Below, one piece after another: positions 5,900 through 13,943 of a stretch of DNA of 13,943 bases (its first letter is position 1; every line of letters begins with the position of its first letter). Below the pieces are notes generated by a model that did no database searches, was not told the origin of the DNA, and saw only the letters and a program-made list of their open reading frames with translations. The stretch covers positions 1 through 13,943 of the forward strand of contig JAUZQR010000061.1 of the NCBI GenBank assembly GCA_030950865.1, written 5' to 3'. A program made the position numbers and the translations under genes. The stretch comes from Mariprofundaceae bacterium (lineage in GTDB: Bacteria > Pseudomonadota > Zetaproteobacteria > Mariprofundales > Mariprofundaceae).

Positions 5900-8659
5900 A
5901 CGGGGGTCACAACAGACTTGGCGCATTTTAAGCAACGCATCAAGTACAATAATCTGACTTTTATCCATGCCCAATGTCGCCACGGCATCGCGTACCTTCT
6001 TCTGCATCGCCAAACGTACACTTTCATACATTTCACGTTGCTGCTCACTCAAATCAATACTACGAACCATTTCAGTCTTCGGAGGTAACTCTGCTGCCAC
6101 ATCCTCTTTACTACGACGCAACAAGAATGGTCGAATACGCAAATTCAAAGCATTCTGACGTGCTACATCACCCTCTTTTTCAATCGGTTTGCGAAACAAC
6201 TGCATAAAATTCTTTTGGTCATACAAATAACCAGGCATAAGAAAATCAAATTGCGCCCATAATTCGCCCAAATGATTTTCCATGGGTGTGCCTGTCATAC
6301 ATAACTTATGAGCCGCATCAAGTTTGCGAACCTGCTGCGCCATTTTAGAGCGTGGGTTTTTAATATATTGTGCTTCATCCAAAATCAATAAATGCCAAGG
6401 TTGCATTTGCAACACTTCAAAATCTCGCACCAATAGAGGGTATGTGGTTAAAACCAAGTCATACTCTTGTAACGAACCAAAGTGTTTGGCACGTTCCGAA
6501 CCATGTAACACCAAGACCTTCAAACTCGGTGCAAACTTTTCTGCCTCACGTCGCCAGTTATACATCAAACTGGTCGGGGCAATCACCATGGCGGGGGTTT
6601 CTAAACGCCCTTGTTCTTTTTCTACTAAAATATGTGCCAATGCCTGCACGGTTTTACCTAATCCCATATCATCTGCGAGAATAGCATTAAGCTGCATTTC
6701 TCGTAAAAACTGCAACCAGCTCAAGCCTTCACGTTGATAATCGCGCAATTCAGCTTGCAATAATATAGGCACTTCACATACAGGAATAGCCTGCAAATCT
6801 GAAAGTTTCTTCATATGCTGAAGCCATACACTGCTACTCACCTGCACAGGCACTTCAGAGTCTTTCAAGCTTTCTTCCAACGCCAACATTTGCGGTGCGC
6901 TTAACATCACTTCTTGCGGTTTATGACTAGCAAACACATCCAGCATATAATGCAAAATATTGGCAATCATCTCACCTGGTGCTGCCAGCATACGCCCATC
7001 AAGCAACGGCAAAGCAACCGTTTCTTTGCTCTTTAACTCCAATAATGCGGCTTCTTGCAATAAAGAGGGTTGCATACCAACCCAACGCCCCAAAACTTCT
7101 ATTAAATCAATCGCTTCACCATCATCCAGTGTTACCGTGAATGAAGTCTGCCCCATCAAACTATTACCCTTATCACCGTGGTTTCCCATATTTAATTGCC
7201 ACGATTCTGCTGTTTCCATGCGATAAGCAAAATCTTGAGAAATTTCTACACAAAAGCCCTTTTCCTTCAAAACAGGCACTTCATGTAGCACCCATTCAGG
7301 CCAATAATTATGATCATGCAGACTAAAGTAATGTTTGTTAATATGCTTACGGTTACGCGGCATATAATCATCAGCCAAAGCATGCAAACCTGCATCATAC
7401 AAACATGAAACAGCTTCCGCTTCAGCAGTCCTATCACGCTCAAAATCAATCACTACGCCATGCGAAACGGTACGAAATATTGGGTTGTCAGATGCACCAA
7501 AAGGCAATTTATGTCCATCATAATCAAATACCAATGCTACAATATGACGTTTTTCAGGCTTAGGGCGATCAAGTTGTAATTCCTTGCTTAACAACTGCAC
7601 AACAGCAATCGGCGCAACACTACGACGTTGGTATTGCAGGCGTTTAGGCATGGGTACACCAGCAGGCAACTGCTCTGCAATATCCTCTAAATCCTCATCT
7701 GAACATTCCAAATCCAATTTTGGCATATTCAAAAGAAGCTCTGCCACATCAGGCAACTGCCCACTCTCAATGGGTCCAGCAAGATGATTTTTGCTATCAA
7801 TATACCATGGTGGTGATGTGGCAAGCACGTGTCCTTCTTCAACAGGCTGCTGCAAAGCCAACTGTAAATGTTGTGCTCCGTGCGAATCACTTTCCCAGAA
7901 AAATTCGCCAGTACATTTTTCAGCAAGCTTCAATGCAGGTGTATTATAATCCAACCAATGACAGCGCTCTGTTGCCAATAGATTGCGCAATAATGCCAAG
8001 CCTGCCTCACCCTTTAATGTATAATTCCGCAATGAAATCGACAACGAACAATCATTTGCCACTGTTTTTAAAATATGCTCATCGGATGATAAAATATACT
8101 GCGGAATATTATGTCCCAATATATTGCTTGCCTGATAAGCATTGGTCTTACCATAACGTCCATCTTTTAAAATACGCGCGGTTAAAAAACGCAATCCAAC
8201 ATGGCGGCTATGCGCTTCAGGTTCAAGAATATAAAGCAGGCGTTGCTTGACATTATCGGGATAAATCAAAGCTGGAGAATGCCCTGAATCAGATTTTTCC
8301 ATACCGCCCAACCACATGGAAAAAGTATCAGGTGCAGAGACTTCCTCCTCATCAGATTCAATATCTTCCTGCTGGTCATCCAAGATTTCATACAAAACGG
8401 CGGCCACATGTTTGCAATGTTTGGCTTTTGTTAGGCAATCACAGCGACTTTTCAGCCCTCCGCGCGAACCAAACTCAAGCGATACTTTATATGCACGCGA
8501 TGCTTTGCCTTCCACGCGTGCATCTACACCGCGCACATCATCCAATTCAATGAATTCGAGCACTTTGTCACACTCAAAATAATCCTTACCACGTGGGGCA
8601 AAAACATCACCCACCCAGTCAATAATCACACCTTCATTTATTGTAGGGATTTCATACAT
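5897..8659 (-). CDS. N-terminal part of a SWIM-SNF2 family DNA-dependent ATPase (interrupted)
   Basis: This 920-residue product carries an N-terminal SWIM zinc-binding motif, Cys73-x-Cys75-x6-Cys82-x-His84. A long middle region of unknown fold follows, then the first SNF2 lobe with [10 protein letters not shown] (Walker A, Lys669), the DEAQ box (761-764) and [14 protein letters not shown]. It stops at TAG just after VCCDPR, where relatives of this family normally continue through a Leu; TTG to TAG is a single-base change. Rejoined, the product would be about 1,104 residues, a normal length for bacterial SWIM-SNF2 proteins. The SNF2 family moves along double-stranded DNA and remodels protein-DNA complexes. 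The ATG overlaps the end of uvrB by eight bases, and AGGA lies upstream. Without the second lobe the protein should lack ATPase activity. Confidence 0.82.
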   Translation of the reverse strand: MYEIPTINEGVIIDWVGDVFAPRGKDYFECDKVLEFIELDDVRGVDARVEGKASRAYKVSLEFGSRGGLKSRCDCLTKAKHCKHVAAVLYEILDDQQEDIESDEEEVSAPDTFSMWLGGMEKSDSGHSPALIYPDNVKQRLLYILEPEAHSRHVGLRFLTARILKDGRYGKTNAYQASNILGHNIPQYILSSDEHILKTVANDCSLSISLRNYTLKGEAGLALLRNLLATERCHWLDYNTPALKLAEKCTGEFFWESDSHGAQHLQLALQQPVEEGHVLATSPPWYIDSKNHLAGPIESGQLPDVAELLLNMPKLDLECSDEDLEDIAEQLPAGVPMPKRLQYQRRSVAPIAVVQLLSKELQLDRPKPEKRHIVALVFDYDGHKLPFGASDNPIFRTVSHGVVIDFERDRTAEAEAVSCLYDAGLHALADDYMPRNRKHINKHYFSLHDHNYWPEWVLHEVPVLKEKGFCVEISQDFAYRMETAESWQLNMGNHGDKGNSLMGQTSFTVTLDDGEAIDLIEVLGRWVGMQPSLLQEAALLELKSKETVALPLLDGRMLAAPGEMIANILHYMLDVFASHKPQEVMLSAPQMLALEESLKDSEVPVQVSSSVWLQHMKKLSDLQAIPVCEVPILLQAELRDYQREGLSWLQFLREMQLNAILADDMGLGKTVQALAHILVEKEQGRLETPAMVIAPTSLMYNWRREAEKFAPSLKVLVLHGSERAKHFGSLQEYDLVLTTYPLLVRDFEVLQMQPWHLLILDEAQYIKNPRSKMAQQVRKLDAAHKLCMTGTPMENHLGELWAQFDFLMPGYLYDQKNFMQLFRKPIEKEGDVARQNALNLRIRPFLLRRSKEDVAAELPPKTEMVRSIDLSEQQREMYESVRLAMQKKVRDAVATLGMDKSQIIVLDALLKMRQVCCDPR

Positions 8660-10652
8660 TATTCATATCTTCCTGTTGCTCATAATTTTGTTTTAACATC
8701 AATAGTTCATCGCGGTATTTACCAGCATCTTCAAAGCGTAAATCGGCAGCCGCTTCGGTCATCAATCGTTCCAATTCTTTCATGCGAATCCCTGCATCAT
8801 AGGCATTCAACGGCTCTACTTCTTCCACCTCTGGAATATGCCCATAATCCATTTCATACACTGAGCCCAAAATATCTTTAATCGCTGACTTCACTGTTTG
8901 CGGTGTAATGTCATGCTTATCATTATATGCCATCTGTTTTTCACGCCTTCGAGCTGTTTCATACATCGCTTTTTGCATTGATTTGGTAATTTTATCAGCA
9001 TATAAAATAACCCGTCCTTCAACATTACGCGCAGCACGCCCAATGGTTTGAATTAATGATCGTTCAGAACGTAAAAATCCCTCTTTATCGGCATCAAAAA
9101 TCGTCACCAATGCCACTTCTGGCAAATCCAAGCCTTCACGTAACAAGTTAATCCCCACCAACACGTCAAATGCACCCAAACGCAAGTCGCGCAGTATCTC
9201 CATACGCTCCACAGTATCAATATCCGAATGCAAGTAGCGGACTTTTAAATCCAAATTATTAAGGTATTCCGTCAAGTCTTCTGCCATACGTTTGGTCAAA
9301 CAGGTCGCCAAAACTCTAAAACCGCGTCCTATCACTTCATTAGCGACTGAAACAAAATCATCCACCTGCGTTGAAGCAGGTCGAATTTCAATCTCAGGGT
9401 CAAGTAACCCTGTCGGACGAATCACTTGCTCGGCAAACAAGCCGCCTGTTTTTTCCATTTCATACACGCTTGGTGTTGCAGAAACATAAATATTTTGCGG
9501 CACAACCGCTTCAAACTCATGGAATTGTAACGGTCGATTGTCCAACGCCGAAGGCAAGCGAAAACCAAAATCAACCAAGGTTTGTTTCCGAGAACGGTCA
9601 CCCTTAAACATCGCTCCAATTTGCGGCACCGTGACATGTGACTCATCAATCATTACAAGCGCATTGTTGGGTAAATAATCAAGCAAGGTTGGTGGTGGCT
9701 TTCCTGCTTCTTGCCCTGTCAAATGGCGGGAATAATTCTCCACCCCACTGCAATAACCAATCTCTTGAATCATTTCAAGGTCAAAGATTGTGCGCTGCTC
9801 CAAACGTTGCGCTTCCACCAACTTGTTTTGGTCATAAAGCTCTGCCAAACGCTCTGCCAACTCCGCTTTGATGGTATCCATAGCTCGCACCAAAAGATTG
9901 CGCGGTGTAACAAAGTGAGATTTCGGAAACACCGTATATTTATGCAACGATTGCAAACGTTTGCCTGTCAGCGGATCAAACTGTGAAATAGCATCAATTT
10001 CATCACCAAACAACTCCACACGAATGGCAAAATCTTCGGCATGAGCAGGAAACACCTCAATCACATCGCCGCGCACCCGAAATGTGCCGCGATGAAAGTC
10101 CATATCATTGCGCTCATACTGCAATTCTACCAATTTATTCACTACTGCTCGTTGATCAACTTCGCGCCCTATCTCAAAATATTGCAACATTTTGGCATAA
10201 GCTTCTGGACTGCCCAACCCGTAAATACATGATCCCGATGCCACGATAATTACATCTTCGCGCTCCAATAAAGCCCGTGTCGCAGCATGGCGCATGCGAT
10301 CAATTTGCTCATTAATGGCGGAATCTTTTTCAATATAGGTATCCGATGAAGGCACATAAGCTTCTGGCTGATAGTAATCATAATAAGAAACAAAATATTC
10401 CACAGCATTATCAGGAAAAAATTGTTTAAATTCGCCATACAATTGCGCCGCGAGTGTCTTATTCGGTGCTAAAATCAAGGTTGGTTTCTGTGTTTTTTCA
10501 ATCACGCATGCCATGCTAAAGGTCTTACCTGAACCTGTTACGCCAAGTAAGGTTTGATGCTTCTCGCCAGCCTCAATACCAGCCACCAGTTCAGCAATCG
10601 CTTGCGGCTGATCGCCCTGAGGTTCGAATTCACATTTCAACATAAAACGCAT
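8652..10652 (-). CDS. uvrB: Excinuclease ABC subunit UvrB
   Basis: UvrB is the damage-verifying helicase of nucleotide excision repair: it is loaded by UvrA and then recruits UvrC for incision. The 666-residue length is normal. Visible parts are Walker A GVTGSGKT (37-44), the beta-hairpin region with [20 protein letters not shown] (90-109) that clamps the damaged strand, the Walker B/DESH box (336-339), [11 protein letters not shown] (503-513), motif [11 protein letters not shown] (535-543), and a C-terminal UVR motif around [27 protein letters not shown] (about 623-649, the UvrC-contact segment). The first ATG at 10652 and a second at 10643 are both possible starts; neither has a clear ribosome site. 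Its end overlaps the SNF2 gene start by eight bases, so the two are probably co-translated. Confidence 0.98.
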   Translation of the reverse strand: MRFMLKCEFEPQGDQPQAIAELVAGIEAGEKHQTLLGVTGSGKTFSMACVIEKTQKPTLILAPNKTLAAQLYGEFKQFFPDNAVEYFVSYYDYYQPEAYVPSSDTYIEKDSAINEQIDRMRHAATRALLEREDVIIVASGSCIYGLGSPEAYAKMLQYFEIGREVDQRAVVNKLVELQYERNDMDFHRGTFRVRGDVIEVFPAHAEDFAIRVELFGDEIDAISQFDPLTGKRLQSLHKYTVFPKSHFVTPRNLLVRAMDTIKAELAERLAELYDQNKLVEAQRLEQRTIFDLEMIQEIGYCSGVENYSRHLTGQEAGKPPPTLLDYLPNNALVMIDESHVTVPQIGAMFKGDRSRKQTLVDFGFRLPSALDNRPLQFHEFEAVVPQNIYVSATPSVYEMEKTGGLFAEQVIRPTGLLDPEIEIRPASTQVDDFVSVANEVIGRGFRVLATCLTKRMAEDLTEYLNNLDLKVRYLHSDIDTVERMEILRDLRLGAFDVLVGINLLREGLDLPEVALVTIFDADKEGFLRSERSLIQTIGRAARNVEGRVILYADKITKSMQKAMYETARRREKQMAYNDKHDITPQTVKSAIKDILGSVYEMDYGHIPEVEEVEPLNAYDAGIRMKELERLMTEAAADLRFEDAGKYRDELLMLKQNYEQQEDMNNV

Positions 10653-10695
10653 CGGCGCACGCTATGTCTTTTTTAACATTTTCCTATGTATTTTT

Positions 10696-10721
10696 TGATA
10701 GCATAGCCTACTATCATTATA
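10696..10721 (-). promoter_or_regulatory. Candidate uvrB promoter -10 with overlapping inverted repeat
   Basis: The minus strand has a perfect TATAAT at 10721 to 10716, about 65 bases upstream of the uvrB start. It is followed at once by a 6-bp inverted repeat, arms TGATAG (10696-10701) and CTATCA (10711-10716) with a nine-base spacer. No convincing -35 hexamer is seen at 16-18 bases. No E. coli-type LexA box (CTGT-N8-ACAG) is present here. The repeat is not followed by T residues on the minus strand, so it is a poor terminator and a better operator candidate. Confidence 0.35.
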
Positions 10722-10746
10722 CGCATATAAAACTGAAGAGCACGGT

Positions 10747-11109
10747 CTATTTGATTAGCTCTGTCACTTGGTCAGCAAAGCGTGATGGATCTATGGGCTT
10801 TTGCAAATAAGCGGAAAATCCACTTTGCAACAAACGCTCCTCATCACCTTTCATTGCTGATGCTGTCAACACTGCCACGGGAATATTACTGGTTATTTGA
10901 TTGTTGTGTAATGCCTGCATAGCTTCCAACCCACTCATTTCAGGCATACGAAGATCCATCAAAACCAAATCAGGGATAGCCTGCTCTGCCTTTTCTATGC
11001 TTTCCCTACCAGAGCTTGCCATCATCACATCAAAACCTGCCAACTCCAACACATCCGCTGCCAGCTCCAAATTCAGAAGGTTATCATCTACAATCAATAC
11101 CGTTGGCAT
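10747..11109 (-). CDS. Single-domain response regulator (CheY-like receiver)
   Basis: This 120-residue protein is a complete receiver domain with no output domain. The acidic pair is Asp8-Asp9 in VLIVDDN, the phospho-acceptor is Asp52 within DLVLMDLRMPEMSG, the conserved Thr is in AVLTASAM, and the Lys is in YLQKPIDP, followed by the terminal helix. It starts in the last base of the hybrid kinase gene (TAATG), preceded by a ribosome site that matches the 16S 3' end over nine bases, so it should be made at high level relative to the kinase. It most likely accepts phosphate from that kinase and passes it on or acts by protein contact, as in phosphorelays. The uvrB gene follows after 94 bases with its own candidate promoter. 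Confidence 0.93.
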   Translation of the reverse strand: MPTVLIVDDNLLNLELAADVLELAGFDVMMASSGRESIEKAEQAIPDLVLMDLRMPEMSGLEAMQALHNNQITSNIPVAVLTASAMKGDEERLLQSGFSAYLQKPIDPSRFADQVTELIK

Positions 11110-13943
11110 TAAACATCACCTCCATAACAGCCCTGATCGCCACCAGCATGGATTGCTTCACTTAACCTCTCGGCAAGCAACTGTTTAAGGTCTTGAACGT
11201 CTATCGCATCCTCTCCAAAATGTACAGCAGCAAATGATGCCGTAAGTTTTCCTGCCTGTTCACTGGGCAACTGAAAACCTTTCTGTCTTATACGGATGCG
11301 CAATTTTTCGGCTACCCGTTCGCTATTGGCTGGTTCAATCCCTGGCAAAAACAACAAAAACTCAGCTTCATTAACACGGGCACATATATCACCTCTACGC
11401 GTTACCACCTTAACAATTTCAAGTATTTCTTTTAAGGCTACAGTACCCCAACGCTCACCGTGACGTTTAATATAGTCATTATATCCATCAACCTGCCAGC
11501 AGACCAATGAGAATTTAAGCGTATGACGTTTAGCGTTGGCAATTTCTTGATCCAAGCGCCGATCCATATAACGCGTATTAAAACAATCCAATGTTTGATC
11601 AATAAGCTGAGCGCGGGCGGGGTAAAGCAATTCCATACGTTGCAACTGTCGTATTAAATCTTCTCTACCACTGCTCCCTTTAATCAAAATACGTTCAGCT
11701 TCTTGTCCCAACTGAAGCACTTCATCACGCGTTAGGTCTTTCGCCGTATAAATAATAATAGGAATTTGAGCAGCAATAGGGTGACGATTCAATTGTCGAA
11801 TCACATCAAAGCCGCTGACCTGTGGCATCATCAAGTCCAGAATAATCATATCTGGCTCCCTATCCACGGCTATCTGCACACCTTCACGCCCATCACGCGC
11901 CAATAGCACTCTAAATCCTTCCGCAACCAATGTCTCTCTAAGGAATTCACGTACCGTTGGTTCATCATCAACCACAAGCACCGAGGGAAGCTCTGGGCGA
12001 GGATGTGTAAAATTACAATAACGAGAAATCATATCCAAGACTTCTTGCTGTTTATTGCCTTTTTCAACGACCCCGACAGGCCCTGTTGAAAATTCCAAAT
12101 CATCAGCAACACCACCCACCAGAATGACTGGCAAACTTCGTGTGGCTTTATCGGCTTTCAATGCTTGGAGATTTTGATGCAATTGTTCATCTTCAGATGG
12201 AATGCCCAACATAATCAAATATGGACATAGTGATTCACATAATTCAGCTACATTTACTATATCTGCCCTATATGCCTCATAAGATTGCCCTTCCATCAGC
12301 GCGATAATCGCTAAAGAACGTTGATTATCCGCATCAATAACCAATATCTTCGGTCGAGGTCCACTTGATGGTACGACTTCGGTCACCTCATGATCAGTGG
12401 ATTGAACGGGTAAGGGTTCAATATTACTATCTACCAGCTTATTTTCTACTTCAAGAAGACGTTCAACTGGCAACGTGACTGTAAAACGACTTCCTTGCCC
12501 TAACTCGCTGTGTAATTGAATTGTGCCACCGAGTAAATTGATTTGACGACGTGTCAAAGCCAGCCCCAACCCTGTGCCTCCGTGTTCACGGTTGAGCCCG
12601 CCACTAGCTTGAACAAAAGGTTCGAAAATCTTTTCCTGATCCTCATCGGCAATACCACAGCCTGTATCGCTAATAATTACTACAATACTTTGTTTATTTA
12701 GCCCTTCTTTTTTCAGGCTCACATGGACATCAACCCGCCCTTCATCGGGGGTGAATTTAATAGCATTGCCGATAAGATTCACCATGATTTGGTGCAACTT
12801 TCCAGCATCGGTCAGCACTTTTTCATCATCAACACACATGTTTTCTAGACTCAAGGTAATATGCTTACTATCAGCCAGTGGCATGAGTTCATAAGCCACT
12901 TCATGAGCAATCTGACCTGGTAGGCAAGGGATTTCATCAATCATCATCATGCCCGCTTCAATTTTGCTGATGTCGAGCAAATCATTGATAATCGTCAACA
13001 GACGTTTACCGCTAACATGTACATGGTCAACATAGCGTTTTTGCTTGTCACTCAAAGCACCCATTTTTGGATTTTTAAGTAATTCAGAAAAACCAATAAT
13101 CGCATTCAGTGGCGTACGCAACTCATGACTGGTATTCGCCAAAAACTGACTCTTTGCTTCATTGGCATGTGTTAATTCTTCATTCATTAGCTCCAATTCA
13201 ATTTCTCTGGAGTGCAAGCGTCGATTCACAATAGCTAATTCTGACTGAGCATTGCGCAAATTAGAAAGAGCAATCGCACAAGCCGATGCCAGTACAGTAA
13301 TTGCATCTTCATCATCCTGACTAAATTGCCCATCAGGGCATGAGCCATCTACAACACGATCTGATAAATAAATTGCTCCTAAGGGTTCGCCAGCAAATAC
13401 AATCGGTACACCCAATAATGAGTGCATGGGAGGGTGCCCTTCTGGAAAGCCAATGCTTTCTGGGTGTGATGCTATATCTTTTATTCGTATAGCTTTGTTG
13501 TGCTCCCAAAATAAACCCAGCAAACCTTCACCTTTGGGTTCTTTAACAATTTTTTCAATTTGTTCCTCACTCATACCCAATGGAATCAACTGCCGTTTTC
13601 CCTTGCTATCAGTATAGGTTATCATGGCATAACGAGCCTGAACCATTTCCATAGCCAACTCACCAACATGCTCTAGAATATCCGCTTTCGCCGTCTGCCG
13701 CGACAAACTAATCACCGCTTCAGTCAGCAATTTCTGTCGCATTTTTTGTCTTTCTTCTGCGGTAATTCTACGTTCCAAATGCCCAACCAAATGATCAAAA
13801 GCATTAGAAACAACGCCGAACTCATCTTTACACTGCGAATCAATACGGTATGATAGGTCTCCAGCAGTGACTGTCTCCGCTGCAGTGCTGAGGCTCATCA
13901 ATGGCTTAACAATACAATGACGAAAAAAGACAATTGTTAGAGC
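11109..13943 (-). CDS. Hybrid sensor histidine kinase: HAMP-GAF-HisKA-HATPase-pseudoREC-REC-degenerate GGDEF, 5' partial
   Basis: The frame is open through the window edge, so the start is missing; the 14 codons before the first internal Met (13901) read IVFFRHCIVKP, the end of a membrane helix running into HAMP. Numbering from that Met: HAMP (about 1-50, AGDLSYRI, DEFGVVSNAFDHL), GAF (about 60-215), a coiled-coil linker, HisKA with His259 in SHELRTPLNAIIGFSELL, and HATPase with the N box around NAIKF (379), DTGCGI (412-417) and GGTGLGLAL (441-449). Next come a receiver-like domain (about 517-630) with Gly566 where the phospho-Asp should be, an intact receiver with Asp689, Thr719 and Lys741, and a C-terminal GGDEF-fold domain (about 760-920) reading NEAEF at 844-848. 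It should autophosphorylate at the membrane and relay to Asp689 and to the adjacent single-domain regulator. The signal is unknown. Confidence 0.93.
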   Translation of the reverse strand, partial: ALTIVFFRHCIVKPLMSLSTAAETVTAGDLSYRIDSQCKDEFGVVSNAFDHLVGHLERRITAEERQKMRQKLLTEAVISLSRQTAKADILEHVGELAMEMVQARYAMITYTDSKGKRQLIPLGMSEEQIEKIVKEPKGEGLLGLFWEHNKAIRIKDIASHPESIGFPEGHPPMHSLLGVPIVFAGEPLGAIYLSDRVVDGSCPDGQFSQDDEDAITVLASACAIALSNLRNAQSELAIVNRRLHSREIELELMNEELTHANEAKSQFLANTSHELRTPLNAIIGFSELLKNPKMGALSDKQKRYVDHVHVSGKRLLTIINDLLDISKIEAGMMMIDEIPCLPGQIAHEVAYELMPLADSKHITLSLENMCVDDEKVLTDAGKLHQIMVNLIGNAIKFTPDEGRVDVHVSLKKEGLNKQSIVVIISDTGCGIADEDQEKIFEPFVQASGGLNREHGGTGLGLALTRRQINLLGGTIQLHSELGQGSRFTVTLPVERLLEVENKLVDSNIEPLPVQSTDHEVTEVVPSSGPRPKILVIDADNQRSLAIIALMEGQSYEAYRADIVNVAELCESLCPYLIMLGIPSEDEQLHQNLQALKADKATRSLPVILVGGVADDLEFSTGPVGVVEKGNKQQEVLDMISRYCNFTHPRPELPSVLVVDDEPTVREFLRETLVAEGFRVLLARDGREGVQIAVDREPDMIILDLMMPQVSGFDVIRQLNRHPIAAQIPIIIYTAKDLTRDEVLQLGQEAERILIKGSSGREDLIRQLQRMELLYPARAQLIDQTLDCFNTRYMDRRLDQEIANAKRHTLKFSLVCWQVDGYNDYIKRHGERWGTVALKEILEIVKVVTRRGDICARVNEAEFLLFLPGIEPANSERVAEKLRIRIRQKGFQLPSEQAGKLTASFAAVHFGEDAIDVQDLKQLLAERLSEAIHAGGDQGCYGGDV
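11115..11123 (-). promoter_or_regulatory. Nine-base perfect Shine-Dalgarno of the response regulator gene
   Basis: The minus strand reads GGAGGTGAT, the full complement of a canonical 16S rRNA 3' tail, with nine bases between GGAGG and the ATG at 11109. It lies within the last codons of the kinase gene and fixes the regulator's start. It suggests that the regulator is translated far more often than the kinase. Confidence 0.75.

Noticed and set aside
7720..8250. A 176-codon plus-strand open frame antisense to the SNF2 gene
   Set aside because: It has no recognisable family and lies entirely within conserved minus-strand coding sequence; it is a chance frame.
1..13943. CRISPR array, tRNA, rRNA or transposase
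   Set aside because: No regularly spaced repeats, cloverleaf, rRNA-like stretch or transposase motif was seen on either strand.

Overview
This window looks like chromosomal DNA from a Gram-negative bacterium, most likely a proteobacterium with a moderately AT-rich genome. The evidence is UvrB, an Opp/Dpp-type ATPase pair, a TauE/SafE permease, a nitrilase-family amidase and a large hybrid histidine kinase, all resembling proteobacterial families, plus Shine-Dalgarno sites matching a standard 16S 3' end. I cannot name the genus. Except for the first two genes, everything reads on the minus strand.

Left part (1-2425). The tail of a retropepsin-like aspartic protease overlaps by one base the start of a C-N hydrolase (nitrilase superfamily). 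It converges on a small accessory patch: a BrnT-like toxin followed by an overlapping ribbon-helix-helix antitoxin, then an unrecognised 201-residue protein whose gene is bracketed by a perfect 10-bp inverted repeat.

Middle part (2426-5344). Two overlapping oligopeptide-transporter-type ATPase genes (OppD-like, OppF-like) are followed 9 bases later by a TauE/SafE-type permease. No substrate-binding protein or Opp permease is visible. Upstream lies a 397-base gene-free interval with a very AT-rich core, a perfect DnaA box (TTATCCACA) and several near-matches on both sides of the core. It has the anatomy of a replication origin, or of another DnaA-binding locus.

Right part (5345-13943). A tightly packed minus-strand run reads from right to left: a hybrid sensor kinase (5' end outside the window), a single-domain response regulator sharing one base with it, uvrB after 94 bases, and a SWIM-SNF2 helicase overlapping uvrB by 8 bases. 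The helicase is cut by one in-frame TAG directly before the last helicase motifs, and the frame stays open and conserved afterwards. The kinase carries a receiver lacking its phospho-Asp and a GGDEF-like domain lacking the GGDEF signature, so it looks like a phosphorelay protein with retired domains.

The items most worth follow-up are the DnaA-box cluster, the helicase amber codon, the inverted-repeat-flanked orphan gene beside the toxin-antitoxin pair, and the degenerate kinase domains. I found no rRNA, tRNA, CRISPR array or insertion sequence.
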